A DNA stretch of 64,000 bases from Cacajao melanocephalus (Eukaryota; Chordata; Mammalia; Primates; Pitheciidae), in the NCBI GenBank assembly GCA_963573385.1, contig CAUYLG010075582.1, forward strand, positions 1 to 64,000. The letters run 5' to 3'. This document shows, one piece after another, positions 17,696 to 33,676 of this stretch; the stretch's first letter is position 1, and each line of letters begins with the position of its first letter. A model generated the notes under the pieces. It did not search any database, was not told the origin of the DNA, and was given only the letters and a program-made list of their open reading frames with translations. Made by a program: the position numbers and the translations under genes.

Positions 17696-18970
17696 ATGTT
17701 TTATTAGACAAATTAGAACATCTGATAGACCTGAGATGATGTAATAGTCACAGAGTTTTACTACTCAGCGAGAGTGGAAGTTCTGCCTTTCCTTTTTATT
17801 TCCTCATAGAAAAGTTAAGTGGGGAAGAAATGAAAGCACTTAAGAACTACTGGTTTGGCGCTAGGTTAATCCTCCTAATAACCCAGAATTAAAAAGTTCA
17901 GTTGATTTTCTTTTTAAAGAGTTGACATTTAAGTTACTTTCTATTAAATACGTACATTCCTCAGAACACAGGGGCATGTAAAAAAAAAATAAGTATGCAC
18001 CTTCCAAAAGTATTTATAAAAAGAAAATGAATTTTTGCAACCCTAACATAAAATGATATATAACAAGTCTAAATTTCACGAATTCTCTGCTGAAAAAGTC
18101 AACTATAAAAAGTCACTTCTTCCCTCAACTTGGAAATTTTTTTTAAAAAGAGACAGGACACTGCAACTTATCTAAAGGGCAATCATGCTGACAGCATTTG
18201 GCAATTAAAAAAAACAACAACAAACTATATGCACTGGCATTTCCACCTACTACATTTATCCAAAATTCGAGAACCTGACATTTAACTTGGCCCAGCAAAG
18301 AAACTTTGTTTTTAATGACTTTACTGTAAATTAAACCATATCTCCTCTAATATATTAACATGTTAATAGTTTGTAGGGAAAAACACAAGCGTACAGTTCC
18401 CCCATTAGAAAATGCTACCAATTACACCCTTAACCTTAATGCCTTTCCTTCTTTTCACTCTTCATTCCCCACCCTTGAAAATAATAGCCACAAAATATAC
18501 AGTAATACAATAATAGCCTCACAACAGCACAAACAATAATTACAGTAAAAAAAAAATCAAATGGTAGGACTACATCATTGGAGTAGTTATGTTTCCAATC
18601 CTCAGTTTCCAAATCTCTGAAATGTGGATAAAAGCAAAATCTGAACTGAATGAAATAAAGTGTGTCAAATGCCACCACTCTTGAACTGTGTGCTGAGATG
18701 CCCCATGGCACTACAGCAAACTCCCAGGGAAGCTGCATATTTTAAACAGAAGGAAACACTGAGATTCTCAACATATGTTGGAAACCAGCCAATCTATTAA
18801 CCTGAAGTGCTTCAGAGTTGTCATATTAGATTGCAGTGCATTCCTTGGATGATATATATTAGTGAAACTGGGTTTTTGCTGGTTGCTGTGATAAATAAAA
18901 GCAAGTGTCACTTGAAAATCAGTGTGGAACAGGAAATGAGGAGGGCAGTGTTCAATCTGTTCCAAGATTT

Positions 18971-19301
<331 letters not shown>

Positions 19302-21491
19302 TGCTCAACAGGCACACACATCTCGTTAGTAAACTGTGGTTATTTATGAAGAAAGTAAATTTCCTATTTTTTCTGTATTATTTTTTTCCAAACAGCTGCA
19401 AAAGTTGTTGGGACACAAAAATTATTGGACCTAACTATTTAATAAACAGAACTAAGAGTGTTGTTTGTGGCCTAGGGGTGTTGTGAAAAACTTAATGAGA
19501 TAATAAGGCCGCCATGAAACAATGTACTTTAAAAACCTCTGGCTTAATGTTGTGACTGGCAGAGTAAACTTCCAGTAAACGGTAACCATTATTACTTCAC
19601 TATGATTAGTCCTTTAAACTATGCAGTTTATAGAAAAGAGAGTATATTTCATATTCTGTGATAAAGATCTCAGAATACTGTCTTATATTATGACATAAAT
19701 TCAGTATTATACATAGCATTATGACTTATGTTGTAAGAAAAAATTAGGTAGACAAAAAATCTCACATGGACAACCTGGAGGAAAACCAGGTCCAGTGACA
19801 TGGCCTTGCTATTTATAAAATGCATGATATGAATCCTAATCTGACTCGAATTATGCTGCTTGAAAAGCCTGAAAATAGTCTTACTACTAGACAGATAAAA
19901 GCAATTCATCCTTACTCCCATGCTAGCATGTAATATGGAAAAGAGCAAAAGCTTTAATTTTAAGAGTTAGGAATCTATAGCACCACCTTACATCCCCATG
20001 TTTTACGCAGAGATTCATAACTTCTGTTTTTAGAATTATCCTCCATTTCCCATATGCTGACCTTCTCTTTACTCCATCTTCTATTTAGGATATAACTAGA
20101 AAATGAATCATTCACTTTACTGAAGACTGAGATGGGCTGTAAAATAATGATAGTGTGAATTGAATGCATGTATGTCAGACTGATGCCTCGTCCTTCCCCT
20201 GCGAGTCTTTGTGTACATGTGTACAAACTGTAGAAAGACTAAGAACAATGAATTGTACACAAAGCTGAGAGACATCTTTTATCTCTTAATAAATTGTTTC
20301 CAGGAAAAAAGTACGTACTGTTTATAACTTGCTAACCATCACACTAGCTACTTAAACTGGTACAGATACAGCGAACTAGTCACAGAGCTCACTTGCTACA
20401 CTGAACCACTGCTCCAGAGACATCAAATTGCAATTTAATCAAACATTTGCTTTACAAGTAATTTTCAAAACTGAGTAATGCTAAAAATGGGTACACTACT
20501 AAAAAACATACTAACTGTTAACTAAGGGTAAGAACTTTTTAGAAGGTGTTTTAAACAAATAAATGCAACAGAGTAAATCAATAATAAATGTATTTTCTAT
20601 TTTAAAAAAGTAATTTTGAAACAAATTAATAGTACTTATAGAAGTAATAAATAACATTTATCATACACATTTCAAATTGGCATTTCAGAAGAATCTTAAC
20701 AATGTGGTTCATAGTTACTGGTATCCAGACACAGAAACCTAAGCACAATTCCATATGATATGAAGGGACTCTACTCAAAATGCCACAAGAGTATTAGCAC
20801 TTGGTTCAGCCTGAGAGTTTCAAGAAAACTACTTAGTAGCCCCATAAAAGACAACATCATTAAAATTCTGAAAACATGGTTATTTTGGATAAAATCTGCA
20901 AGCCAAAAAAAAAAACCAATCCCCTAATCTATCATAGAAAGGCCTATATAAACTTTGCTCAGAAATGAGCATCACAATCTAATTATAACAGAATATCCAG
21001 GGGACTGGAGCTCAGACATGAGTATTTATTTGTAAAAGCTGCCCAGGTGACTGTAACACTCATGATGTCAGCACCATGGCTGATTTAAGCTTAGAATCCT
21101 ATTGACATAAAGACAGAGTCTTGAGGCTGCATTAGTGAACACTCGGGTCCCTAAGGGGATCTATGGTCTGAGACTGTTTTCACTTGCAACCTTTTGGTAT
21201 GTGCTAATAACATGAAAGATAAAATTTCATGTTTGGTATCTCATGGCACTTTGGCATAAGCTAAGAAAATCAAGTGACTGCCAATCCTCAACACTGTATG
21301 CTGACTAAAATGTTTAAATTGTTTAAACCTTACTCTTTAAAGTAAAGCCAGGGTAACTAGAGACCTGAAATTAGGAACTTTTGGTACATAAAGACCAAAT
21401 CCTGCTAGGGTCACTTTCACCACCTATTTTCAAGAAAAACACCTACATATGAACATTTAGACAACAAAGCCAGCACCTAAGAAGTATACAT

Positions 21492-21760
21492 CTTGGCTGT
21501 GAGCAATGGCTCACACCTGTAATCCCAACATTTTGGGAAGCTGAGGCAGGTGGATACCTTGAACCCAGGAGTTTGAGATCAGTAGGGCAACATGGGGAAA
21601 CCCCGTATTTACAAAAAACACCAAAAAAAAAAATTATTTGGGCATAGTGGTGTGTGCCTGTAGTCCCAGCTACTTGAGAGGCTGAGGCAGGAGGATCAAC
21701 TGAGCCTGGGAGTTTCAAGGAGTTCGATTATAGTGAGCCATGATCATGCCACTGAGCCTG
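21492..21760 (+). mobile_element. Alu, plus, 3'-truncated
   Basis: From TGGCTGTGAGCAATGGCTCA to ATCATGCCACTGAGCCTG. It stops before the usual end and has no A-tail. Confidence 0.88.
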
Positions 21761-22034
21761 TCAGTCCCACTCAGTTCCTACTCAGTCTTCTTCCTTCATG
21801 AGACTCTGCCCCACCCGCTCCAGCTCACCTTTGTCTCTACCTTCTCTTCATTTCTCCAGAACTTACTCTGTATCTCAAGATGCATACTTCCTTTTTGTTT
21901 CTATTTTTTGAGACAGGCTCAGATTAGAAAGGCAGCACTCCAATCTTGGAGGACGAGACCTTGGTTTTACTCCAAACTGAAGGCCAAATTAATTTTAAAA
22001 GTCAAATGGCTTAAGAAGGTTTCTTAGCTTTTAA

Positions 22035-22456
<422 letters not shown>

Positions 22457-23476
22457 TAATATTTTTTTTTTTTCTGAATTATCCACATAGTCTAAATGTA
22501 AAGAAAATAGAATAGTTAAGACAATATTTTAATATTCTTTCTCCTCAGCATGCATATTAATGCCAAAATGAATGTTTTAGGGCCTTTTGGTAAAAACAAA
22601 CCATTATTTGGCATAAAAGATGGCTGCTGGAGGTTTTGGAAATATGATTATTCTTAGGTTTCCTAACCTTGGAGTAAAGTGCAGCAATAATCCTAAAAAC
22701 TACAGGTAATACACAGTCGTTAGCTGAAAATTTGACTTGCTATTATGAGTAAACACAATTAAAGAAACATTTAAAATTTATTCAAGATTTATATGTCAGG
22801 TAGTGTCACCAAAAAACACAAGCAGCTGAAAAATTCTTCCCATATGAAAGTAAACATTCACCCCACCCACTCCCCGATATTTTAATTAAGAATTCATCAA
22901 TATAAGAATTACACTTGTAGTATAAAAATATGTGCAATGGAAATTAATACTGTACCAAGGTATAGTTTGGTTTAAATATTAAAAAAAAAACTTGAAGCAA
23001 TTAAGTTCATACTGATTGAGGATAGCCAATATTATTTATACTTATTTCTTAGAAGACCTAGGGCCTCTTCTCCTTCATTCAAAAAATATATGTACCAAAT
23101 ATATATATTTCTTATACACTGTTCTTTGCTTAAGATTTTTCATTATGTCACTATCTTTTTCCCCATCAAGATGCAATTATACTATTTTAGTCAAGTTACC
23201 ACTTTAACTGATATTAATATTCTGTATGTAAAGAATGTGGTCTTATACGCTTCATTTACTGAGGCTGGAGAAAGCTTACTAGTTTAAGATATTTAAGGGC
23301 TTATATTTGTAAGTATGGCTTTCAAATACTATTTTTAATTTATAAACATATAATCAGTAAACTAATCCTAACACAGCAAAACCATAATAAAGAACAAGTA
23401 ATTAACACTTGCAAGCCTCTAAAAAATACTATCACATTTGAAATAACCCCAAACTGGGATTATCTGCCTGAGTCAC

Positions 23477-23560
23477 ATATATATCACATATGTATCATAT
23501 ATATATATATCATATATATGACATATAATTATACAAATATATATAAAATCATATACATAT
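23477..23560. repeat. AT-rich (TA)n-type repeat
   Basis: Irregular runs of CATATATATCA, TATATATATA and ATATAAAATCATATAC immediately beside the T-tract of the next Alu. Confidence 0.9.
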
Positions 23561-23861
23561 TTTTTTCTTTTTAATTTTTGAAACAGGGTCTCACTGTGTT
23601 GCCCAAGCTAGAGTGCAGTGGTGAGATCAAGACTCACCGCAGTCTCGACCTTCCAGGCTCAATCAATCCGCCCACCTCAGCCTCCTGAGTAGCCGGGACT
23701 AAAGGTGCGCACCACGAGGGCGGACTACTTTTTGTATTTTTTGTACAGAAGGGGCTTCACCATGCTGCCTAGACTGGTCTCGAACTCCTCAGCTTAAGCA
23801 ATCTGCTCGCCTTGGTCTCCCAAAGTTCTGGGACTACAGGCATGAGCCCCCACCCCTGGCA
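23561..23861 (-). mobile_element. Alu (J-type), minus
   Basis: GAAACAGGGTCTCACTGTGT, CAGTCTCGACCTTCCAGGCT and a terminal GAGCCCCCACCCCTGGC. Strongly diverged. Confidence 0.88.
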
Positions 23862-24397
23862 AATCTTACATTAAGAAACATAGTATTCAAAGTAATTTTA
23901 ATTTCATCCATCTGCCCACAAGATAAATCTTACTAACCTACCTTTTTTGTGTGTGGTACAGTAGTCATTTTCTTTAGAGTATCAAAATACTTTTTAAAAT
24001 AATATGAAATCAATCATGTATCTCACATGAAATCCTAGAGGTTGTTTACAATTCCCTAAATGAAAACATAACAGCCATAACATAAATACCCCAACAATAC
24101 TGGATAATATTAGATCGTATCTACTACTATAACTAACCTACCAGTAAATATGTCAAGCAAGCTCCTGTATGGGTTTATGTGATATGATACAAACTGCAAC
24201 AATATTTCTTTGAAAAAAACATTTACTTTTAGAAGCAGCAGCAGAACCCAAGAAAGCAAAATCCTGCAACCAAAACCTGCGTCTCCCTGCATCCCCTCAA
24301 CAAAAACCTGTTAACAAAAAGTTTGCAGGAAAATAAGGTTGATAAAAAGGAAATACAAGCATAATCTGCTAGAGGAAATACAGTGAAAGGGTTGTCA

Positions 24398-25834
<1,437 letters not shown>

Positions 25835-26542
25835 TCAGGAGGGAGGCCACGCCCACTCTGGGCCGAGCTGCTGGGCCGAGCACCAGCGGGCTGCCGCAAC
25901 CTCCGCCTCCAGCGACCTCCGCCTCCAGCTGCCGCCCCCAGCTGCCGCCCCCAGGCCTCAGCTGCGGATCCCACCGCCGGGGGTGCAGGGAGAGGGAAGA
26001 TCCGGCCTCCTTGGTCCCCTCGCGTGGGCTCTTCAGAGCGTGAGCGCCGGGGAGGGACTCCGGGGAAGAGCTTGGGGGCTGCGTATTGCTGCTGCCCAAG
26101 CTGGGCGTCAGGACCACCCCCTGCCGCCCCCACGGGCCTGACGGGCAAGGAGGGAGGGCTAGGGACCGTCGGCTCGCGGAGCCAACCAGGTGGCGCTTGA
26201 AGAGCTGTCCATGGTGTCCCCCAGCAAAAGGCATCGAGTTGCTAGTCTCAGCGTCTGGGTAGGTAGCAGAAGAAAAACTGCTTGATCTGGAACAGTTCTG
26301 TTCGGTGCCTTTCCTTGTGTGTTCTGGAGCTCACAGGGTTCTGTCGAAAAGTGCTCAGGTGTATTCGATGGAGAGTGGGAAGTCACAAACCACGCTCTCA
26401 AGGCTGAGTCCAACAAAACATGGCTGTAGGGAGGCCACAACAGCGACAGCTGTAGTTGCCACTGATAGATGAACAGCTTTTGCCTACCGTTGAATTTAGT
26501 GACTAAAGGCACCTGTTTTATCTCATCCTTATTTTTCTTCTT

Positions 26543-26690
26543 TTTTTATTGCATTTTAGGTTTTGGGGTACATGTAAAGAACACGCAAGATTGTTGCATA
26601 GGTACACACATGGCAGTGTGATTTGCTGCCTTCCTCCCCATCACCTATATCTGGCATTTCTCCCCATGCCATCCTTATTTTTCAACAGAT
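26543..26690 (-). mobile_element. L1 3' end, minus
   Basis: GGTTTTGGGGTACATGTAAA, then TTGCATAGGTACACACATGG and CACCTATATCTGGCATTTCT form the L1 3' UTR in reverse orientation, starting from a T-rich tail at about 26535. Confidence 0.88.
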
Positions 26691-27799
26691 CGTGCTTCCT
26701 GGCTAATATCAGCGTGTCCCATAGATTTCTTATTTGTTTCCATTGAGTAGACCTAATAAGAATGAGGTCAAAGCCTACAGGGCAGAATGCAATTGAAAAC
26801 CTGAAGAACCCCCAACTCAAACTGTTTCCACTTGCGTTTGCTTTTTCTTTACCTCTTCCCCTTCTGATTTTTAACAGCCAAAGCAGAATTTAAATTTGGT
26901 TATGTTGCAAAAATCATTTCCCCCTTCAGGCCCTGTCATGTGATTTTATTTTTTCATCCATTTTAGAGAAGCTGCACCCACCCTGATTTCAGGACACTGA
27001 ACTAGTTATAATTTATTAGAAAAGAAGCCACTTCAAGTCATGAAGGAGAAATACAAAGATTCTTGGATTTAGTTCTAAGAACTGGAGGGGGATTTCTATC
27101 TCAGTACTGTCTCAGAAAAGCTGTTGATATCAAATGCATTGCTTGGGAGGTACCTTTTATGACAACTGAAATCACTCAGTTTCAAGAGGAGCTGGGGCCT
27201 GAAACCAGACATGCTTACTCCAAAACCCAAAATCCTTTCCATCATGCCTGTGTGTCTGTAAGGCTACACTAGAAACGCTTCCTTTCTTATGGTGGGAAGC
27301 GTGGGTACTAAGCTACTAAGCTCTCTTAGGAACAAGTGTTCTGCATATTCCTGGTTCCTTTTTATTTTGGACTAAGGAGATTCAGGTCAAAATTTCTGGG
27401 TTCTGGGTTGGAATTCCTGCTTCTTTCTTCAAATTAAACTGGGGGGTGGGTGGGTAGCAAGACTCTTATTCCTAGACTTGTTAGAAGGCCACAGCTTTTC
27501 CACATCTCATTTTAGTCATGAAAAAAGCACATGCCCAGAGTCTGAAAAACATAAAGGCTATTTTACTAGAGGCTTTTAAATCTTGTCCCTCTTTCCTATT
27601 TATACTTCTACTTCTGTTACAGCATTTGACAATAGCTGGAAAAAAATTTCACTGACCTTGAAATGTCTTTGGGATATGCTGACTTAAAAATATAGGTTAA
27701 GTGCATACACAGACTTCTTAGTGAGATCCTAAGGGCCTGCAGAGACAGGCTGACACCAGCTCGACCCTTGAAACTCAGCAGTGAAGAGCCTGTGGGAAG

Positions 27800-27970
27800 C
27801 TAAAAAAATGCTACTTCAAAAAAGATATCCTTATGTTAATCTCTTGAACTTGAATGTTAATTTAGGCTAATTTGCAGATTTGATTAAGGGGTCTTGAGAT
27901 TATTTTGGATTATCCAGGTGGGCCCTAGGCAATCACAAGTGTCCCTATAACAGGGAGGCAGAGGAGAATT

Positions 27971-28020
<50 letters not shown>

Positions 28021-28282
28021 ACACACTAGAGAGAGACACAGAGAGAAAGAGAGAGTGGTGATGTGAAGACAGCAGCAGAGATTGGAGTGATGTGGCCATA
28101 GCCAAGCTATGTCAGCAGCCATTAGAAGTTGGAAGAGGCAAGGAAGCATTTGAGTCTAGAGCCTTTGGAAGGAGCATGGCCCTGCTGAGTCCGGCCTCCA
28201 GAACTGCGAGAAAATACTTTTTTGTTGTTTAAACCACCCAGTTCATGGTAATGTGTTACACCAGCTACAAGAAATTAACACA
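27800..28282 (+). mobile_element. MaLR LTR (MLT1-type) containing (CA)n
   Basis: Characteristic blocks: TTGGATTATCCAGGTGGGCC, CAATCACAAGTGTCCCTATA, GTGATGTGAAGACAGCAGCA, CCTCCAGAACTGCGAG and a final AAGAAATTAACACA. The LTR is interrupted by a (CA)n run. Left limit approximate. It is a non-coding relic of an endogenous retrovirus-like element. Confidence 0.75.
27972..28025 (+). repeat. (CA)n microsatellite
   Basis: About 25 CA units, starting with CGCGCG and broken once by ACATACAC. Likely length-polymorphic. Confidence 0.97.
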
Positions 28283-28578
28283 AGGCTGATGTGACTTTCT
28301 ATCAGGAAAGAGACAGCCCCAGTTAGGTGTTTCAGATATCACATCTAATAGAACAAATTGAAGACGAACACCCTAAATTTTAGATGCTGATTTGTGAGCG
28401 AGTTATTTCTCCTATGGGCAACTCTACTTGAAATATGCAATTGATTATGTGGAAACATGGACTTGTTACTTTCATAGGAAAACTCACACAGTGGCAATAT
28501 ACAGCCCAACCTAATAGTGGAAATATTAATAGTCTGATTCAGTAACCTTTAACAGCTTTTCAGGTTACACAGGCTTTT

Positions 28579-28664
28579 ATATCAAGATCAGGATCTGCAG
28601 AGCACTATACTAATTGTACAATTATACAGTTAGTATAGTGCTCTGCAGATCCTGATCCTGATAT
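28579..28664. repeat. Inverted repeat with 35-bp arms and 16-bp spacer
   Basis: The left arm 28579-28613 (ATATCAAGATCAGGATCTGC...) and right arm 28630-28664 are reverse complements at 34 of 35 positions. The spacer is TTGTACAATTATACAG. A third partial copy (AGGATCTGCAGA) lies just beyond at about 28673-28684 in the left-arm orientation. Confidence 0.97.
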
Positions 28665-28755
28665 AGTATAGCAGGATCTGCAGACCCTGGTTGTACCTGG
28701 CCATGTTCCCCACTAATGACTGACAAAGAAGTGGCTCATTGTTAAAGAGAAAATA

Positions 28756-29161
<406 letters not shown>

Positions 29162-31302
29162 CTATGAATACAAAACTAGTAAGCTTGAGAGCAGAATCCC
29201 TGTGGGGGGGAAAAAAAAAAAGACTGAAAAATAACTTGCAGGTACCATAGGCAGGAAATTGCCACGAGAGCAAACAGGAAACTTGTGATAAAAATGAAGT
29301 GTGTTCATTTGGAACAAGAGACCAACTGAAGAGAAATCAAATGAAGGGGGTTTATTTTAATGACACACAAGGATCCTCGTGGAAATCAAAGTGCCGGAGC
29401 CAGAAACAGGGCTCAACCTTCAAGATTAGAGCTGGGGGATGTTCATTGTTCAAGTTGGCTCTGGGTCCCAAAGCAACAGCAGTTTCACTCAGGTTACACA
29501 TAAAAGGTAAGCTTTCATGATCAAAATGTTTTTGCAAAGTAGCTTAAAATGATTTCTGCAGCATTCTGTCAAAACTTTTCTCGTACATTTTCCTAAAGAT
29601 GTTTTAAGAAGAGCCTAAGGAGTCATGTGCTAGGGATTCTCATTGTACTGAATCATTGTATCCTTTAAGCCTCCGCTGGAGTTAGGACTGACAGGAAGCC
29701 AGTACAAATTACTAGGGGCTGAAGTCCAGAAGCAGGCCAGGGTCCAGTCTACGTTGCACATCGATTCCAACCCCATGTAACAAAATTCAGCCTGTGTTTG
29801 GGCAGTCTGACGCAGCTCTTAGCAGCTGTGAACCCAGTATTCACAGACAGTTTCAGTTCTGGACAGCAGGCTTCCAAACGTTTATGAAAATACAAGACCT
29901 CCCAAACATTCAGATACATTTAATTGTTCTTCCTACATGTAGTGTTTTTCTCATTTTCATTTACTTGAAACAACAGATCAGTGAATGGAAAGGCTACCTT
30001 TGTTTCACAGGTATTACCGTGTTAGAGATGAGAAGAGTTCTTGTAACCATAAACAACCAGTACAATGCAGTAACTTATGGTTTCCTATTGTATACTGCAG
30101 CTCTAACATTTGACCATTTTTATAAGGGTTTCATGATTTCCAGAATGATCATTAGCATTTTCAATATTTTGGCCAAGTCTGGGTGCTGGTTAATTTTACC
30201 ACTGCAGGTAACTGTGGCTCTACTCAACTGAAGACTTCTTGTAGGCAATGTGGACTGTACCTGGTTTCCTACCTGTGAGATTAGCATGCTGGGTTTGGTG
30301 ATCATGAAATTCTGTCTCTCAGATCTCATACTAGCAAGGAGATCCTGGTTGTAGCTGGCCCTGCTGAAACTTTAGAACTGCACCAGTGTCTAAGATCATC
30401 CTTCCCTCCTTCCTTCACACAGGTCAGGCCTGCCTGCCTTGTTGTCTGACAGCTTTCCCAGCCGCCTGCAGGCTCCCCTCCATTTTCTCTTATATGCATT
30501 CCCCCACAATAAACTTCCGGGACAGTTAATGCCATCTCAGTGTCTGCTCCCAGGAGGACCCTGACTGACACACTGGATCATTTAACCTCCAATTCCTTTC
30601 CTCCCTTGGCTGAGGTCTGTTCCAAGAAATATCTCAAAGACACTCCAGCCTGTTGCACAGGCCAAGGAAAACCCCTTAGGCAGAGGAGCAGGTGCTTGCA
30701 AGAGGACAACAGGGGCAAGAACAGGGACATGGTGAGACATTGACATCATTGGCTACAGTAGTACTAATCACTCTTTTGACTGTGGTTTATGTTGTTTCAG
30801 TAAAGTTGCCTTCCTTTTCAAAAACGTCTGTCACTTGTTTTGAAGTTAATCTCAAAGGATTGGTCCAGAAGAAAAAAACTGAAAAGCAAAACCAGGTTTA
30901 TTAAAATGTAACCCTCTGGATTTATCTTTTCAGAATTCCTTTCATAAGAAATATCCTTAAGCTATTTCAGGAATAAAAATGTTCTGACTGAGATAGAAAA
31001 ACCATTGGTTTTATGTAGCCTACAGCAAATTCCTACTGTGATGTTCAAACCCTTCCTAAAACCGATACAGCCTGACAGATTTCATAGGATAAAAAGTCTG
31101 AGTTTAAGACTTCTTAAAAGCAGAGCAATTAATCTAATGAGTTTGGAAATAACATGCAGTTTAAGGCCCAAATGATCTGCATGTGATACATATACATGTT
31201 TATATGTTTCATTCTATTTAAGATGAGAATAGGTGTTCTGACTTTAATTTTACTTAGTAGTCCAGTAAGGTGTAACAAAAAAATTCATCCAGAATGAATA
31301 CT

Positions 31303-31655
31303 GATTTGGTTTGGCTCTGTGTCCCCACCCAAATCTCACCTTGGATTGTTATAATCCCCACATGTCAAGGGTGGGACCAGGTGGAGATAATTGAATGGGG
31401 TGGCGGTGGTTTCCACCATGCTGTTCTCCTGATAGTGACTTCTCACTAAATCTCATGGTTTTATAAGGGGCTTCTTGCTTCCCTCAGCAATCATTCTGTC
31501 TCCTGCTACCCTGTGAAGAGATGCCTTCCGTCATGACTATAAGTTTCCTGAGGCCTCCCCACCCATGCAGAACTGAGTCAATTAAACCTCTTTATAAATT
31601 ACCTAGCATGAGAAGCTGTTATAAGGACATACCTGAGACTAGGTAATTTATAATA
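31303..31655 (+). mobile_element. THE1/MST-type MaLR LTR with inverted terminus
   Basis: GGTTTGGCTCTGTGTCCCCA, GTGGGACCAGGTGGAGATAA, GCTGTTCTCCTGATAGTGA, GGTTTTATAAGGGGCTTCTT and TCAATTAAACCTC match the LTR of this MaLR group in order. Past 31606 the sequence is a reverse-complement copy of the LTR's own 3' end rather than its normal continuation. Confidence 0.85.
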
Positions 31656-31739
31656 TGTAAGGATAAGATAAAATTGACAGAGCAAATAGAGGGCATGACA
31701 CTGTTCTACATATTATGTCCTGATCAAGGGTACATATAG

Positions 31740-32863
31740 ACCAGCTCATAGCCCCACTTTATTAGAATCATTTGAAATGCTGCAAAACTAATCATCAGGA
31801 AAATACAACGAAGGATATATTTAAAAATTAATTTAATGCTTGGCTAAAGCTTAATTACATATTATAATTATCAAACGATAGTCCTTAATTTCCAAAAAAT
31901 TCCTCTTTTGAAAATCACAGAATGAGAAAGCATAAACTTTAAAACAAGTTCTCTGAATATTTACAATGTGGTATAAACATTATAGAAGACCATGGATATT
32001 AAATTGCCTGGGTGTGGCTAATCAGCAAGGCGTATTCTTTATTGCATATTTAACTCACATATGTGGGATTTTAAATATGACAGACTACTAAAATTCAAAT
32101 GCATGTATCTGCAAGCTGGGCAGGGAGTAAAATCATGAATGAGACAGGATGTTCAGCCCAAAACCATGCAATTAGGTTGTGGGTTTATTATTTTCAAAAG
32201 TGAAATTTCTATGTTCCATTTGAAACTATGTTGCATATATCACTTAGCGTTCATATTAAACCCACCTTTGACTCTAACGCTGATTCAAGGAAGAAAGTTC
32301 AACATTCACTCAATGACTAAGTCCACAACTCAACTCTGAATGTTAAGGCAGCACAGCTACAGTGACAACAACGCTAACCAAAAGGTAATGAACATTTAGT
32401 CACTTGCCAGCCCTTTTGTTACAACAGTGTAGTAATTTCCCTAAGACAATTTGCTACCGGATAATTTTCTGCTGTTAAAAGGCTTCCTCTGTAGAAAAAC
32501 ACACAAATTTCCAGTGTGAAAGTAAGTCCATGGTGGTATAAATATATATATGCATAATTACACAATTTACACTGCACACATCGTTTACAGAGGACAATTA
32601 ACTGAGAGGGTTAATTTGAATGACCATACAAAATACTTCTGTAAACAAAGTATGATGGGCAGTAAAGAAAACATTCATAGACTCCTAGAAATAATCTGAA
32701 TTCCTTTCATTCTGAAGAAATCTCATTTAAGGACACAGTACTGAATATAATGTTTTTTGTATTAAAACAAGAATCGCTATTTTACAGTTTAAAAACTTTA
32801 CATATATACAAAATTTACACATTGGGAATGGTAATCAAGCAAGTAGGCTTTTCAGTCTCAGAT
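31740..32863 (-). other. PAXBP1: PAXBP1 3' UTR (left limit approximate)
   Basis: AT-rich, repeat-free sequence directly after the stop codon. Minus-strand AATAAA hexamers occur at 32184-32189, 32038-32043 and 31757-31762. The third is the last one before the MaLR LTR and gives a 3' UTR of about 1.1 kb. Which of them is used cannot be decided from sequence. Confidence 0.6.
31757..31762 (-). terminator. PAXBP1: Candidate distal poly(A) signal of PAXBP1
   Basis: AATAAA on the minus strand, the most distal canonical hexamer before the THE1/MST-type LTR. Two other AATAAA hexamers lie nearer the stop codon, so alternative polyadenylation is possible. Confidence 0.5.
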
Positions 32864-32981
32864 CTATTTTCCTTCAATCAAAGACTTAAATTCTTTCACA
32901 TTGTGGTCACTTGCAACAGACATAGCATGATCCAAAGCTCGAACACTTGCAAGGAGTTTTACTATCTGTTTTATGTTTTCC
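32864..32981 (-). CDS. PAXBP1: PAXBP1 last coding exon with stop
   Basis: 118 nt of coding sequence encoding ENIKQIVKLLASVRALDHAM then SVASDHNVKEFKSLIEGK, followed by TAG at 32866-32864. Acceptor AG at 32982-32983 after a T-rich tract. The exon continues as 3' UTR to the left. Confidence 0.97.
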
Positions 32982-33386
32982 CTAAAAGAAAAAAAATGTA
33001 GCAGTATCTCATTAATTAGTACATCCAACAGAAAATTTGCTACTGATTTAATGGCTATTTTAGAGCTGCTGCAATCAATTTTTCTAAGTACACATTTGCA
33101 AGAAGGGAAACAGATATGTAAGCTACAGCACGTAAAAAAATTCTAGATTTATTCATATAAAACAAAACTTACATATGTTTAAATGACTAACCCAGAGACA
33201 GGGGACCAATTTTAAAAAACAAAACAGAGAATTCATTCAAATCAATGAGTTTCATTAATATCTAGAAAGAAAAGAAAGCAATCTGTTTTCAAACTACTTC
33301 AGAGGCCTGTCTCCCATTCCTTCCCAAACCAGAATCCTGGCTCTTTTAGAGTATACCTGGAACACAAATGATATTTGTGTTGCTTG

Positions 33387-33676
33387 GCCGGGTGTGGGGG
33401 CTCACACCTGTAATCCCAACACTTTGGGAGGCCGAAGCGGGTGAATCACGAAGTCAGGAGTTCAAGACCAGCCTGTCCAAAATGGTGAAACCCTGTCTCT
33501 ACTAAAAATACAAAAGTACCCAGGCACGGTGGCCGGAGTCTGTAATCCCAACTACTCAGGAGGTTGAGGTAGGAGAATCTCTTGAACCAGGGTGGCAGAG
33601 GTTGTAGTGAGCTGAGATCGACTCACTGCACTCCAACCTGGGTGACAGAGTGGGACTCCATCTCTAAATAAATAAA
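33387..33676 (+). mobile_element. Alu (S-type), plus
   Basis: GGCCGGGTGTGGGGGCTCAC to CACTGCACTCCAACCTGGGT with an AAATAAATAAAGG-type tail. ATATTTGTGT recurs on both sides (about 33370-33379 and after the tail), suggesting a target-site duplication. Confidence 0.92.

Noticed and set aside
29794..30231. Plus-strand open frame of 145 codons in the intergenic region
   Set aside because: The protein is hydrophobic but matches no family I know, has no splice context or neighbouring promoter signal, and a frame of this length is plausible by chance. A conservation test (dN/dS in primates) would settle it.
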